11,817 nucleotides of DNA from Candidatus Azambacteria bacterium (GTDB taxonomy: Bacteria > Patescibacteriota > Minisyncoccia > GWC2-36-17 > JACQAJ01). The DNA is taken from contig JACQAJ010000004.1 of assembly GCA_016195045.1 (NCBI GenBank), forward strand, positions 1-11,817, read 5' to 3'. The position numbers and the translations under genes are program-made. Positions 1 to 6,125 of the stretch are shown here, one piece after another. Below the pieces are notes generated by a model. It had not been told where the DNA came from. It was given only the letters and a program-made list of their open reading frames with translations, and did not search any database. The first letter of the stretch is position 1. The number at the start of each line of letters is the position of its first letter.

Positions 1-1
1 T

Positions 2-487
2 AGCGAAGTTTCATTTAACGAGATTTCAAAAAATTTTGGACTTTCTCAAAAAACAGTCGAGCGTTATATCGAAATACTGGAAAAAGCTTTTATTATCTTT
101 CGTCTGCAACCATTCGCGGATAATAAGAGATTAGGACTTCGTCGGACACGCAAAGTTTTCTTTTGGGATTTAGGTCTCCGAAATTCACTGATTAATAGTT
201 TTGAAAGTATTGATTTGAGACCAGACAAAGGTGGGCTTTTTGAAAACTATGTGATCAGTGAGTTCTTGAAATTAAATTTTAATAGTGCTATTAAAAAAAA
301 TTATTTTTTCTGGAGATCATATAGTGGAGAAGAAATAGATCTTATTGAGGAAGTGGATGGAAAAATCAATGGGTATGAAATGAAATGGAAAAGTGGTACC
401 GATAATCTTTTTAAGTCAGAAGATGCGCCAGTTTCAGTTGTGAACGTAATTGACAGTCTTAATGTTGGTAATTTTTTGAAAACTTGA
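2..487 (+). CDS. C-terminal part of a DUF4143-type AAA ATPase (5' end outside window)
   Basis: An open frame runs from the left edge to TGA at 485-487, giving 161 visible residues with no start. The first part reads like a winged-helix segment (VSFNEISKNFGLSQKTVERY), followed by KVFFWDLGLRNSLI and then a nuclease-like block with FENYVISE, FFWRSYSGEEIDLIEE and YEMKWK. This order is typical of the C-terminal DUF4143 region of archaeal/bacterial AAA ATPases whose P-loop domain lies at the N-terminus, here outside the window. The E-x-D-L-I and E-M-K-W residues resemble a PD-(D/E)xK-like core. Such ATPases are common in accessory regions of small genomes, and their cellular role is mostly unknown. 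Translation could also start at TTG 215, but the continuous family match upstream argues against that. No terminator of convincing strength follows. Confidence 0.85.
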   Translation, partial: SEVSFNEISKNFGLSQKTVERYIEILEKAFIIFRLQPFADNKRLGLRRTRKVFFWDLGLRNSLINSFESIDLRPDKGGLFENYVISEFLKLNFNSAIKKNYFFWRSYSGEEIDLIEEVDGKINGYEMKWKSGTDNLFKSEDAPVSVVNVIDSLNVGNFLKT

Positions 488-513
488 TTAACTTTACGAA
501 TCCCCAACTTTTC

Positions 514-627
514 CTAATTCCCAAAAGTCATAAAATTAGAACTTTCATATTTTTTGATGGCTCGGTTGATTTCTTTTTCAGAAAAGAAAATTTTTTGGCG
601 CGATGGGAGACGATGATAGAATGCATG
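514..627 (-). pseudogene. Possible 3' remnant of an unidentified gene
   Basis: Reading the minus strand from about 627 to the TAG at 514-516 gives a short protein-like tail with RLPSRQKIFFSEKEINRAI in the middle and SSNFMTFGN at the end. There is no ATG in the frame. Upstream the frame runs straight into the TGGTGAA heptamer array and stops at 667-669 inside the neighbouring gene. The composition looks coding rather than random AT-rich spacer. I do not recognise the family. It may be the tail of a gene cut off by the repeat/four-helix cassette, or a chance open frame. It lies on the same strand as the four-helix gene and gatB. Confidence 0.25.
570..596 (+). terminator. Weak terminator-like hairpin after the DUF4143 gene
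   Basis: An 8-bp stem TTTCTTTT/AAAAGAAA (570-577 and 582-589) with loop TCAG is followed by six T (591-596). The stem has only one G-C pair, so it is weak. It could end the plus-strand ATPase transcript 83 nt upstream, or be a chance feature of AT-rich sequence. Confidence 0.25.
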
Positions 628-653
628 GTGAATGGTGAATGGTGAGTGGTGAA
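626..653. repeat. Heptamer tandem array TGGTGAA x4
   Basis: Four consecutive 7-bp units TGGTGAA occupy these positions; the third copy ends in G instead of A. The array lies just beyond the stop codon of the minus-strand four-helix gene. Its reverse complement, TTCACCA, occurs at 1054-1060 on the other side of that gene, so the gene is enclosed by inverted copies of the unit. Confidence 0.85.
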
Positions 654-659
654 TTTGAT

Positions 660-1028
660 TTATAATCTATATTTTTCTAAAGATTTTTTGGAAGTAATGA
701 TACTCGAAGAGATTATTTTTTGAATTTCTTCTATGTCAGTCACTAGACCATCATATATAGCCCTATTTATAAATTGTGACTGCGATAACAATTCAATCCA
801 ATACTTCGTTTCGTTTGCTTCTTTTTGAGCAATGGCTAATTTGTGGATAAAATCTTGTTTGCTTTCGGCGTGTTCAGATTCGTAAATCATAGCACCAATA
901 GATGTTCCACTTCTCAAGATTTGTTTACTAAGTACATATTCTTTTTTATTCTCAATCAGGAATTTATATATTTCTACAACTTTTAGTGCAAACTTAAAAG
1001 ATTTTGTTTTTATAATATTTTCTTTCAT
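660..1028 (-). CDS. Four-helix-bundle protein (S23 / 23S rRNA IVP family)
   Basis: This encodes a 122-residue, mostly helical protein. The family signature is clear: ILRSGTSIGAMIYESEHAES, then SKQDFIHKLAIAQKEANETK and YWIELL. The S23/IVP family was first seen inside 23S rRNA intervening sequences, but most members are free-standing genes of unknown function. Related bundles (Avd) act as accessory factors of diversity-generating retroelements. No reverse transcriptase or template/variable repeat is visible here, so a retroelement role has no support. The start is taken as ATG at 1028; a TTG one codon upstream (1031) is also in frame. There is no Shine-Dalgarno. Inverted heptamer arrays lie on both sides, and only 19 nt separate it from the gatB stop, so it may be read through from gatB. 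Confidence 0.9.
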   Translation of the reverse strand: MKENIIKTKSFKFALKVVEIYKFLIENKKEYVLSKQILRSGTSIGAMIYESEHAESKQDFIHKLAIAQKEANETKYWIELLSQSQFINRAIYDGLVTDIEEIQKIISSSIITSKKSLEKYRL

Positions 1029-1035
1029 CAAATTA

Positions 1036-1070
1036 ATAATTTATAATTTATAATTCACCATTTATAATTT
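1036..1070. repeat. Heptamer tandem array (ATAATTT type, five units) overlapping the gatB stop
   Basis: Five successive 7-bp units read ATAATTT, ATAATTT, ATAATTC, ACCATTT and ATAATTT. On the minus strand the last gatB codons (N-G-E-L) and its TAA stop (1048-1050) lie inside the array, so the array has supplied the C-terminus of GatB. The TTCACCA at 1054-1060 is the inverse of the TGGTGAA unit at 626-653. Confidence 0.85.
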
Positions 1071-2411
1071 TGATTATCATTTCTTTAATAATTTTCGGGT
1101 TGGCTCGGCCTTGGGTTTCTTTCATGACTTGGCCGATGAGGGCTTCGATGGCTTGGATCTTACCGGATTTGTAGGATTCAACGATCTTGGTATTTTGAGC
1201 GATGATTTTTTTGATAATTTCTTGGGTTTGACTTTCACCACTAATTTGATTGAGTCCTTTTTCTTTAATCAGTTCACTGGGATCGCAGTCACGATCAGAC
1301 TGAACCATTTCTTTGAGTAAATCTTTGGCGATTCGCGAAGTAATTTTTTCTTTCGCGAGTAAATCAATTAATTCGGCCAGATTTTCCGGTTTTAGTTTTA
1401 GATCTTTTATATTAATATTTAATTCTTTCATCAGGTTAACTAAATCATTATTAAAATAATTAGCCAATAATTGAATTGGATTACCTGGGTCGAGGTCAAG
1501 AAATTCCGAGACCGCTTCTTCAAAATATTCCGCTAAAAGTCGATCGGCAATAATTATAGCAATATCAGAATCTTTGAGATTAAATTCTTTTTTGAAACGA
1601 ATTTGTTTTTGGTTGGGTAGTTCGGGAATAGAGCCGATTCTTTTAAGCGTTGACTGAAGGTCAGGTTTTTATTTTCGTCGAAGCCGCGAGTTTCTTGAAT
1701 AACTTTTTCGCCTCGATCTAAAATTTCTGATTGTCTTTTAATCTCGTATTCGATCGAACGGCTGATGGCTTGAAAAGAATTAAGATTTTTAATCTCCACC
1801 TTAGTGCCCAGTTGATCATCTTTTGATAGGGAAATATTAACTTCGCAACGCATTTCGCCTTTTTCTAAATTGGCTTCGGAAATTCTTAGATACCGGAAAA
1901 TAGTTTGAAGTTTTTGAGCAAAATCCTGGGCTTCTTCGGCTGATTTAATATCTGGCTCAGTGACTAATTCCATTAACGGGACGCCGGCGCGATTGAAATC
2001 AACCAAACTACCATTAGAAGTGTGGGTTGATCGGCCCGCGTCTTCTTCGAGATGAATTCTGGTAATTCTTATTTTCTTACTATTATCGAGAATATTTAAG
2101 GAACCGCCTAAACAGATTGGCAAATCATATTGAGAAATTTGGTAACCCTTGGGGAGATCTGGGTAGAAATAGTTTTTTCGGTCAAATTTAGAAAATTCGG
2201 CAATTTGAGAATTAAGAGCCAAACCAGCTATGATCATTGATTCAATGGCTTTCTTATTAATGACTGGCAGTGTACCCGGGTGACCTAAACAGATTGGGCA
2301 GACATTAGTATTAGGATTTTTTTGATCAGGATCGTTAAGACAACCACAGAACATTTTGGTCCGAGTGTTGAGTTCCGTATGAATTTCTAAACCGATAGTA
2401 GGAGAATACAT
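1048..2411 (-). pseudogene. gatB: Asp-tRNA(Asn)/Glu-tRNA(Gln) amidotransferase subunit B, broken by internal deletion/frameshift
   Basis: GatB is the tRNA-binding subunit of GatCAB, which amidates misacylated Glu-tRNA(Gln) or Asp-tRNA(Asn) using ammonia from GatA. The first segment (2411-1554) has the family hallmarks TIGLEIHTEL, HLEEDAGRSTH and VDFNRAGVPLMELVTE. It is normal up to about residue 260 (KESA, codon 1634-1632), then leaves the frame and ends at 1554. The homologous reading continues in another frame as SIPELPNQKQIRF, ADRLLAEYFEEAV and on to the TAA at 1048-1050. Between KESA and SIPELP, GatB proteins carry about 25 residues including the near-invariant DYRYFPEPD; none of these are present. 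Restoring about 76 nt would give roughly 479 residues, the usual GatB length. The cause may be a real disabling deletion or an assembly error; the gene is otherwise well kept. There is no Shine-Dalgarno at the ATG. Confidence 0.9.
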
Positions 2412-2431
2412 AAGAATTAAGAATTAAGAAA
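2412..2431. repeat. Heptamer repeat AAGAATT (2-3 units) at the gatB start
   Basis: AAGAATT occurs twice in tandem (2412-2418, 2419-2425), followed by a partial AAGAAA, directly upstream of the gatB initiation codon. It fills the position where a ribosome binding site would lie. Confidence 0.6.
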
Positions 2432-2437
2432 ATTATA
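2432..2437 (-). promoter_or_regulatory. Candidate -10 element of gatB
   Basis: The minus strand reads TATAAT here, 20 nt before the gatB ATG, which would give a leader of about 14 nt without a Shine-Dalgarno. I see no good -35 at 16-18 bp, so the call rests on the perfect -10 hexamer and its position. The plus strand overlaps it with TATACT (2434-2439). Confidence 0.35.
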
Positions 2438-2518
2438 CTTAAAGTTTAAATTTTTTGGCGAAAAAATCAATGATGGGATTGGTCGTCTAAGATAGTAGAC
2501 AAATTAGACAAAAGTTCG

Positions 2519-2546
2519 TCCAGATTTTCCTCACGAAAAATCTGGA
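2519..2546. other. Perfect 10-bp hairpin in the gatB upstream spacer
   Basis: TCCAGATTTT (2519-2528) and AAAATCTGGA (2537-2546) are perfect inverted complements around an 8-nt loop. A smaller hairpin, GTCTA/TAGAC, lies at 2485-2500. With the strong stem-loop at 2600-2648 they form three successive hairpins, which could be parts of a plus-strand structured transcript. Confidence 0.5.
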
Positions 2547-2595
2547 TAAATATTTGTATCCATATTTTTTTTTCAAAAAATCTGGACAAACATTT
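2536..2595. repeat. Two imperfect direct repeats, 40 bp apart
   Basis: AAAAATCTGGAYAAAYATTT occurs at 2536-2555 and 2576-2595, differing only at two C/T positions. The start of the first copy is also the right arm of the hairpin at 2519-2546. Its role is unknown; it could be a protein-binding pair or a duplicated structural element. Confidence 0.7.
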
Positions 2596-2599
2596 AAAA

Positions 2600-2656
2600 C
2601 CCCCCCGCAGCTTTTTTTCTAGGTTTTTCCTAGGAAGACTGCGGGGGGTTCTTTTT
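2600..2656. terminator. Strong, probably bidirectional intrinsic terminator
   Basis: CCCCCCGCAG (2601-2610) pairs perfectly with CTGCGGGGGG (2639-2648). The stem continues inward through T-rich/A-rich pairing to CTAGG/CCTAG (2619-2623, 2629-2633) around a TTTTT loop. The plus strand continues with TTCTTTTT. The minus strand leaves the stem as GTTTT and meets it 9 nt after the stop of the small membrane-protein gene (2658). Serving that gene is the simplest explanation; plus-strand use would imply an RNA from the spacer between 2440 and 2600. Confidence 0.8.
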
Positions 2657-2657
2657 C

Positions 2658-2792
2658 CTATGTCGATTTTTTTCTTTTTGGGCGGATCGACTTATTGATT
2701 TGTTTTCTTGCAAACCAATAAGCGCTACCCATCAAAAAGACAATACTAAGAAGATTGGCTACAGCCTGCAATTCCATCGGCCATTTTTCCAT
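2658..2792 (-). CDS. Small single-pass membrane protein, 44 aa
   Basis: This small gene starts at ATG 2792-2790 and ends with TAG at 2660-2658. The protein begins MEKWPMELQAVANLLSIVFL, continues as a hydrophobic helix through about residue 28 (LMGSAYWFA), and ends in a strongly basic tail rich in K and R (29-44). That predicts one membrane helix with a positively charged, probably cytoplasmic, C-terminus. The evidence that it is real is unusually good for its size: AAAGGAGGT lies 7 nt before the ATG in a genome segment nearly devoid of Shine-Dalgarno sites, a strong terminator follows the stop at once, and an exact palindrome lies upstream. It diverges from rpsO. I do not recognise a family; a small accessory subunit, a regulator of a membrane complex, or a toxin-like peptide are all possible. 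Confidence 0.75.
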   Translation of the reverse strand: MEKWPMELQAVANLLSIVFLMGSAYWFARKQINKSIRPKRKKST

Positions 2793-2798
2793 TTAATT

Positions 2799-2807
2799 AC
2801 CTCCTTT
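2799..2807 (-). promoter_or_regulatory. Near-perfect Shine-Dalgarno of the 44-aa gene
   Basis: The minus strand reads AAAGGAGGT, with 7 nt between GGAGG and the ATG at 2792. It fixes the start codon and stands out because rpsO, pnp, comM and the other plus-strand genes have no comparable site. Confidence 0.85.
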
Positions 2808-2821
2808 AAATAGATTACAAC

Positions 2822-2851
2822 AAATTTAAATCATTTAAATTTATTTAGCAA
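2822..2851 (-). promoter_or_regulatory. Candidate promoter/operator with a perfect 21-bp palindrome
   Basis: AAATTTAAAT (2822-2831), a central C, and ATTTAAATTT (2833-2842) form a perfect palindrome with 10-bp arms. On the minus strand it overlaps a possible promoter: TTGCTA (2851-2846), a 17-bp spacer, then TAAATT (2828-2823), about 30 nt upstream of the 44-aa gene. It could bind a dimeric regulator. Because it is made of A and T only, chance is a real alternative. Confidence 0.4.
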
Positions 2852-2926
2852 GAGATTTTTGTAAAAAAATCGTGATTAAATTTAAGTGATTATCAATATA
2901 TTATTCAATAATTAATGGATTATCTA

Positions 2927-2954
2927 TTGCTAAAAATTGGTTTATCCGTATAAT
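2927..2954 (+). promoter_or_regulatory. rpsO promoter, giving a leaderless or near-leaderless mRNA
   Basis: TTGCTA (2927-2932) and a consensus TATAAT (2949-2954) are separated by 16 bp. The rpsO ATG begins at 2962, only 7 nt after the -10, where transcription would normally start. The mRNA would therefore have essentially no 5' leader, which fits the lack of a Shine-Dalgarno. Confidence 0.75.
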
Positions 2955-2961
2955 AAAAACA

Positions 2962-3228
2962 ATGTTTACTATAAAAGAAAAGGAAAAAATTATAAAGAAA
3001 CACAAGATTCATAAGATTGATACTGGCTCGACTGGTGTTCAAGTGGCTATTTTATCAGAAGAAATAAAGAGATTGAGTTCTCATCTCAAGGATCATCCCA
3101 AAGACAATAGTTCTCGTTCCGGGCTTTTGAAGATGGTTATTAAAAGAAAGAGACTTTTGAATTATTTATCTGAGACTAATAAGAGAAGATATAATGCTCT
3201 AATCAAGAAATTGGGAATTAAGGGTTAA
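2962..3228 (+). CDS. rpsO: 30S ribosomal protein uS15
   Basis: This encodes 88 residues, the normal length of S15, a primary binder of the 16S rRNA central domain that nucleates the platform of the 30S subunit. Diagnostic stretches are DTGSTGVQVAILSEEI, the helix with HLKDHPKDNSSRSGLL, and the basic C-terminal region KRKRLLNYL followed by RYNALIKKLGI. The conserved H-x-K-D and S-R-x-G-L rRNA-contact residues are present. It opens the plus-strand block and is followed by a NYN nuclease gene and pnp, a modified form of the widespread rpsO-pnp pair. In E. coli S15 represses its own translation through a leader pseudoknot; here the promoter leaves almost no leader, so that mode of control is unlikely. 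Confidence 0.97.
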   Translation: MFTIKEKEKIIKKHKIHKIDTGSTGVQVAILSEEIKRLSSHLKDHPKDNSSRSGLLKMVIKRKRLLNYLSETNKRRYNALIKKLGIKG

Positions 3229-3237
3229 TATTTAAAA

Positions 3238-3355
<118 letters not shown>

Positions 3356-3356
3356 A

Positions 3357-3881
3357 ATGAAGTACAAAGAACAACGAGTTTTAGTTTTGATCGATATTCA
3401 GAATATGTATCACTCGGCCAAAAATCTTTTTGGGGCGAGGGTTAATTTCAATGAAATTTTAAAAGCGGCAGTGGCGGGACGACGATTGATCCGGGCTTTT
3501 GCTTACGTAATCAAATCAGAGTCGGAAGAAACGGGTAAACAGGGTGACGAAGAAAAATCATTTTTTCGAGCCCTGGAGAGAGCTGGTTTGGAATTAAAAA
3601 TTAAAGATCTCCAGATTTTTTCTGGTGGTTCGAAAAAAGCTGATTGGGATGTAGGGATTGCGGTTGACGCAATTAGATTTTCAAATATTACCGAAGCTAT
3701 CGTTCTAGTTTCTGGAGACGGTGATTTCATTCCTTTAGTTGAGTATTTAAAACATCAAGGACGACAAGTTGAAGTGATTGCTTTTGATAAAACTACTTCC
3801 GCTAAACTCAAAGAAGTAGCGGATGATTTTATTGATTTAGGTTCTAAACCGGGAAAGTTTTTGATAAGAATTAACAATTAG
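3357..3881 (+). CDS. NYN-domain (LabA/DUF88-type) putative ribonuclease
   Basis: The 174-residue product is essentially a lone NYN domain, a PIN-like fold that cuts RNA with metal ions held by acidic residues. Visible motifs are VLVLIDIQNMY (D13, N16), KADWDVGIAVDA (D96, D98, D104) and LVSGDGDFIPLV (D121, D123), in the right order and spacing. The N-terminal strand starts about five residues after the chosen ATG at 3357. An upstream TTG at 3336 is in frame but would only add residues encoded by the heptamer spacer (HFDFSK), so it is rejected. The gene lies between rpsO and pnp on the same strand, suggesting a role in RNA turnover or ribosome-linked RNA processing; that is inference. Its TAG stop overlaps the next heptamer array. 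Confidence 0.9.
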   Translation: MKYKEQRVLVLIDIQNMYHSAKNLFGARVNFNEILKAAVAGRRLIRAFAYVIKSESEETGKQGDEEKSFFRALERAGLELKIKDLQIFSGGSKKADWDVGIAVDAIRFSNITEAIVLVSGDGDFIPLVEYLKHQGRQVEVIAFDKTTSAKLKEVADDFIDLGSKPGKFLIRINN

Positions 3882-3910
3882 CTCCTAGTGTCTAGCTTTT
3901 AGCTTCTAGC
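3880..3910. repeat. Heptamer tandem array AGCTTCT type (four units)
   Basis: The units are AGCTCCT, AGTGTCT, AGCTTTT and AGCTTCT, followed by AGC. The array begins within the TAG stop of the NYN gene, as the array at 1036-1070 does with the gatB stop. Confidence 0.8.
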
Positions 3911-3962
3911 AAAATTTTACGAAGACTTTATGAAATTGAAATCTTTCGAAGTTTGTTAATGG

Positions 3963-3982
3963 CTATTGCTAGCAGTCAATAG
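3963..3982 (+). promoter_or_regulatory. Small hairpin just upstream of pnp
   Basis: CTATTG (3963-3968) and CAATAG (3977-3982) form a 6-bp stem with an 8-nt loop, ending 11 nt before the pnp ATG. In some bacteria pnp is autoregulated through a leader stem-loop, so a role is conceivable, but the stem is short and no Shine-Dalgarno is present. Confidence 0.3.
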
Positions 3983-3993
3983 TTACTTTCATT

Positions 3994-6066
3994 ATGGTAT
4001 TTGAAAAAGAAATAGGTGGGAAAAAGTTGGGAGTGGAAATTGGCCGTTTTGCTGAACAAGCCGGCGGGGCGGTAACCGTTACTCTAGGAGAGACGGTTGT
4101 TTTAGTAACGGCCACTCGAAGTGTCAGGCCAAAAGAGGGAATCGATTTTTTCCCCTTGTCAGTTGATTATGATGAAAAACTTTATGCCGCTGGTCGGATC
4201 AAGGGCTCTAAATGGGTTAAACGAGAAGGTCGGCCAACTGATGAAGCCGTTTTGTCAGCCCGTTTTATCGATCGAGCTATTCGTCCTTTGTTTCCAGAAT
4301 GGCTTAAAAATGAAGTTCAGGTGATTGCCACTGTCTTGTCTTTTGACGGTGAAAATGATCCAGATATTATGTCTCTTCTTGGGGCTTCTTTGGCTCTATC
4401 AATTTCTGATATTCCGTTTAATGGTCCAATAGCGGGAATTCGTTTGGGGCTTAAAGATGGTCAATTTATTGTTAATCCGACTTATCAAGAAAGAGAAAAT
4501 AGTCAGTTTGATTTAGTTTTTTCGGGTCTTAATGAGACTGTTAATATGATTGAAGCTGTTTTTGATGAGACGTCGGAAGAAAAAATAATTGAAGCAGTTG
4601 AATTTGGAATTCCAGTGCTAAAAGAATTAGTTACTTTTCAAAAAGAGATTATTAGTAAATTGGCTAAAGAAAAATTAGTCAATACAGAAGAAGCGATTGA
4701 TCAGGACTTTTTAAGCGATATTAAATCTTTTTTGGGCGCCTCATTGGTCGAGGCGCTTTTCGAGCGTAAAAAACCAGCTCGCAATAGTAAACTTGATAAA
4801 TTAAAAGATGATTTGTTTTCTTATCTAAAACAAAAGTATGATAGTCCAGCGCTTAATAAAGTAGGGAAAATTTTTGATGAGGCGATTTACAATGCCATGA
4901 GGGATAATATTTTAAATAACGAGAGACGGCCTGATGGTCGGGCTCTTGATGAACTCAGAGAGATTAGTTGTGGGGTAGGAGTTTTACCAAGAACTCATGG
5001 CAGCGGTTTATTTAATCGGGGTAATACTCAAGTTCTGTCAGTTTTGACTTTGGCGGCTCCGGGTTTTGAGCAATATCTTGATACAATTGAAAATGCGGAA
5101 GGCCGCAAGAGATTTATGCATCATTATAATTTTCCTAAGTTTTCTGTTGGTGAAGTAGGCCGACTTGGCGCTCCTGGTCGTCGAGAAATTGGCCATGGAG
5201 CCCTCGCTGAAAAAGCTCTTCAAATACTTTTACCAAAAAAGAAAGATTTTCCCTATACCATTAGAATAGTTTCAGAAGTTCTTTCTTCTAATGGTTCTAG
5301 TTCGATGGCTTCAATTTGCGGTTCGGTTTTGGCTTTATATGATGGTGGTATTAAAATTAAAGCGCCAGCCGCGGGAATTGCTATGGGGGTGATCATCGAT
5401 GATAACGGTCGTTACAAAATTTTAACTGATATTCAGGGCCCCGAAGATTTATACGGTGATATGGACTTTAAAGTCGCTGGTACGACGAAAGGATTATTGG
5501 CTCTTCAGCTGGATGTCAAAGTTACGGGGGTGACAGTTAAGATTTTGAAAGAAGGACTTGATCAAGCCAGAAAAGCGAGATTAGAAATTTTAGAAAAAAT
5601 GCTGGCGGTTATTGCCCAGCCGAGAGAAACGATATCTTCTTATGCCCCGAGAATCTATACTTTAGAAATAAATTCTGCTAAAATAGGATTAGTGATTGGG
5701 CCGAAAGGCAAGACTATCAATGAGATTATTATGGAGACTGGCGCGACAATTGATATTGAAGATAGTGGTTTAGTTTTTATTACTGCCACTTCAGAAGAGT
5801 CGGCTCAAAAAGCGATTAAACGAGTGCAGGATTTAACTCATGAAATTAAGATTGGTGAAATTGTTGATGGTAAAGTTAAAAAAATTATGGAATTTGGGGC
5901 TTTCGTGGAAGTCATGCCTGGAGTTGATGGCTTGATTCATGTTTCTGAATTTGCTAAAGATCGGGTTAACATAGATGACATTTTGGCAATTGGTGATATA
6001 ATAACAGTAAGGATTAAAAACATTGATAACACTGGGCGGATTAGTTTGACTAAAAATGTTAAGTAG
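3994..6066 (+). CDS. pnp: Polyribonucleotide nucleotidyltransferase (PNPase)
   Basis: PNPase degrades RNA 3' to 5' by phosphorolysis, releasing nucleoside diphosphates, and can also add 3' tails. The 690 residues give the full architecture: RNase PH domain 1 (about 10-140), a helical linker, catalytic RNase PH domain 2 (about 311-540), a KH domain with GPKGK at 569-573, and an S1 domain from about 620 to the end. The phosphate-binding loop SSNGSSSM is at 431-438. D485, D491 and K493 in the PEDLYGDMDFK segment match the E. coli catalytic residues D486, D492 and K494, so the enzyme should be active. The protein ends directly after S1, without the longer tail that in E. coli reaches toward the degradosome. 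It lies downstream of rpsO and the NYN gene. There is no Shine-Dalgarno; the start fits the family N-terminus. Confidence 0.97.
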   Translation: MVFEKEIGGKKLGVEIGRFAEQAGGAVTVTLGETVVLVTATRSVRPKEGIDFFPLSVDYDEKLYAAGRIKGSKWVKREGRPTDEAVLSARFIDRAIRPLFPEWLKNEVQVIATVLSFDGENDPDIMSLLGASLALSISDIPFNGPIAGIRLGLKDGQFIVNPTYQERENSQFDLVFSGLNETVNMIEAVFDETSEEKIIEAVEFGIPVLKELVTFQKEIISKLAKEKLVNTEEAIDQDFLSDIKSFLGASLVEALFERKKPARNSKLDKLKDDLFSYLKQKYDSPALNKVGKIFDEAIYNAMRDNILNNERRPDGRALDELREISCGVGVLPRTHGSGLFNRGNTQVLSVLTLAAPGFEQYLDTIENAEGRKRFMHHYNFPKFSVGEVGRLGAPGRREIGHGALAEKALQILLPKKKDFPYTIRIVSEVLSSNGSSSMASICGSVLALYDGGIKIKAPAAGIAMGVIIDDNGRYKILTDIQGPEDLYGDMDFKVAGTTKGLLALQLDVKVTGVTVKILKEGLDQARKARLEILEKMLAVIAQPRETISSYAPRIYTLEINSAKIGLVIGPKGKTINEIIMETGATIDIEDSGLVFITATSEESAQKAIKRVQDLTHEIKIGEIVDGKVKKIMEFGAFVEVMPGVDGLIHVSEFAKDRVNIDDILAIGDIITVRIKNIDNTGRISLTKNVK

Positions 6067-6125
6067 TGAAACCAACTCCCTTTATAATTTTATTCATTCC
6101 AAGTTAATAGCTATAAAATAATCCA

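Noticed and set aside
626..653. CRISPR-like array
   Set aside because: Units are 7 bp and contiguous, without spacers, and no cas gene is present.
660..1028. Diversity-generating retroelement accessory gene (Avd)
   Set aside because: No reverse transcriptase, template repeat or variable repeat is visible, and the sequence fits the general S23/IVP family.
1111..1320. Plus-strand open frame of 69 codons opposite gatB
   Set aside because: It lies antisense within conserved GatB C-terminal coding sequence and has no ribosome binding site or family features.
1048..2411. Programmed frameshift or a natural two-piece GatB
   Set aside because: A conserved block of about 25 residues is missing at the junction, not just a one-base shift, and the second piece has no start near the junction (first ATG at 1467). 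A deletion or assembly error explains it better.
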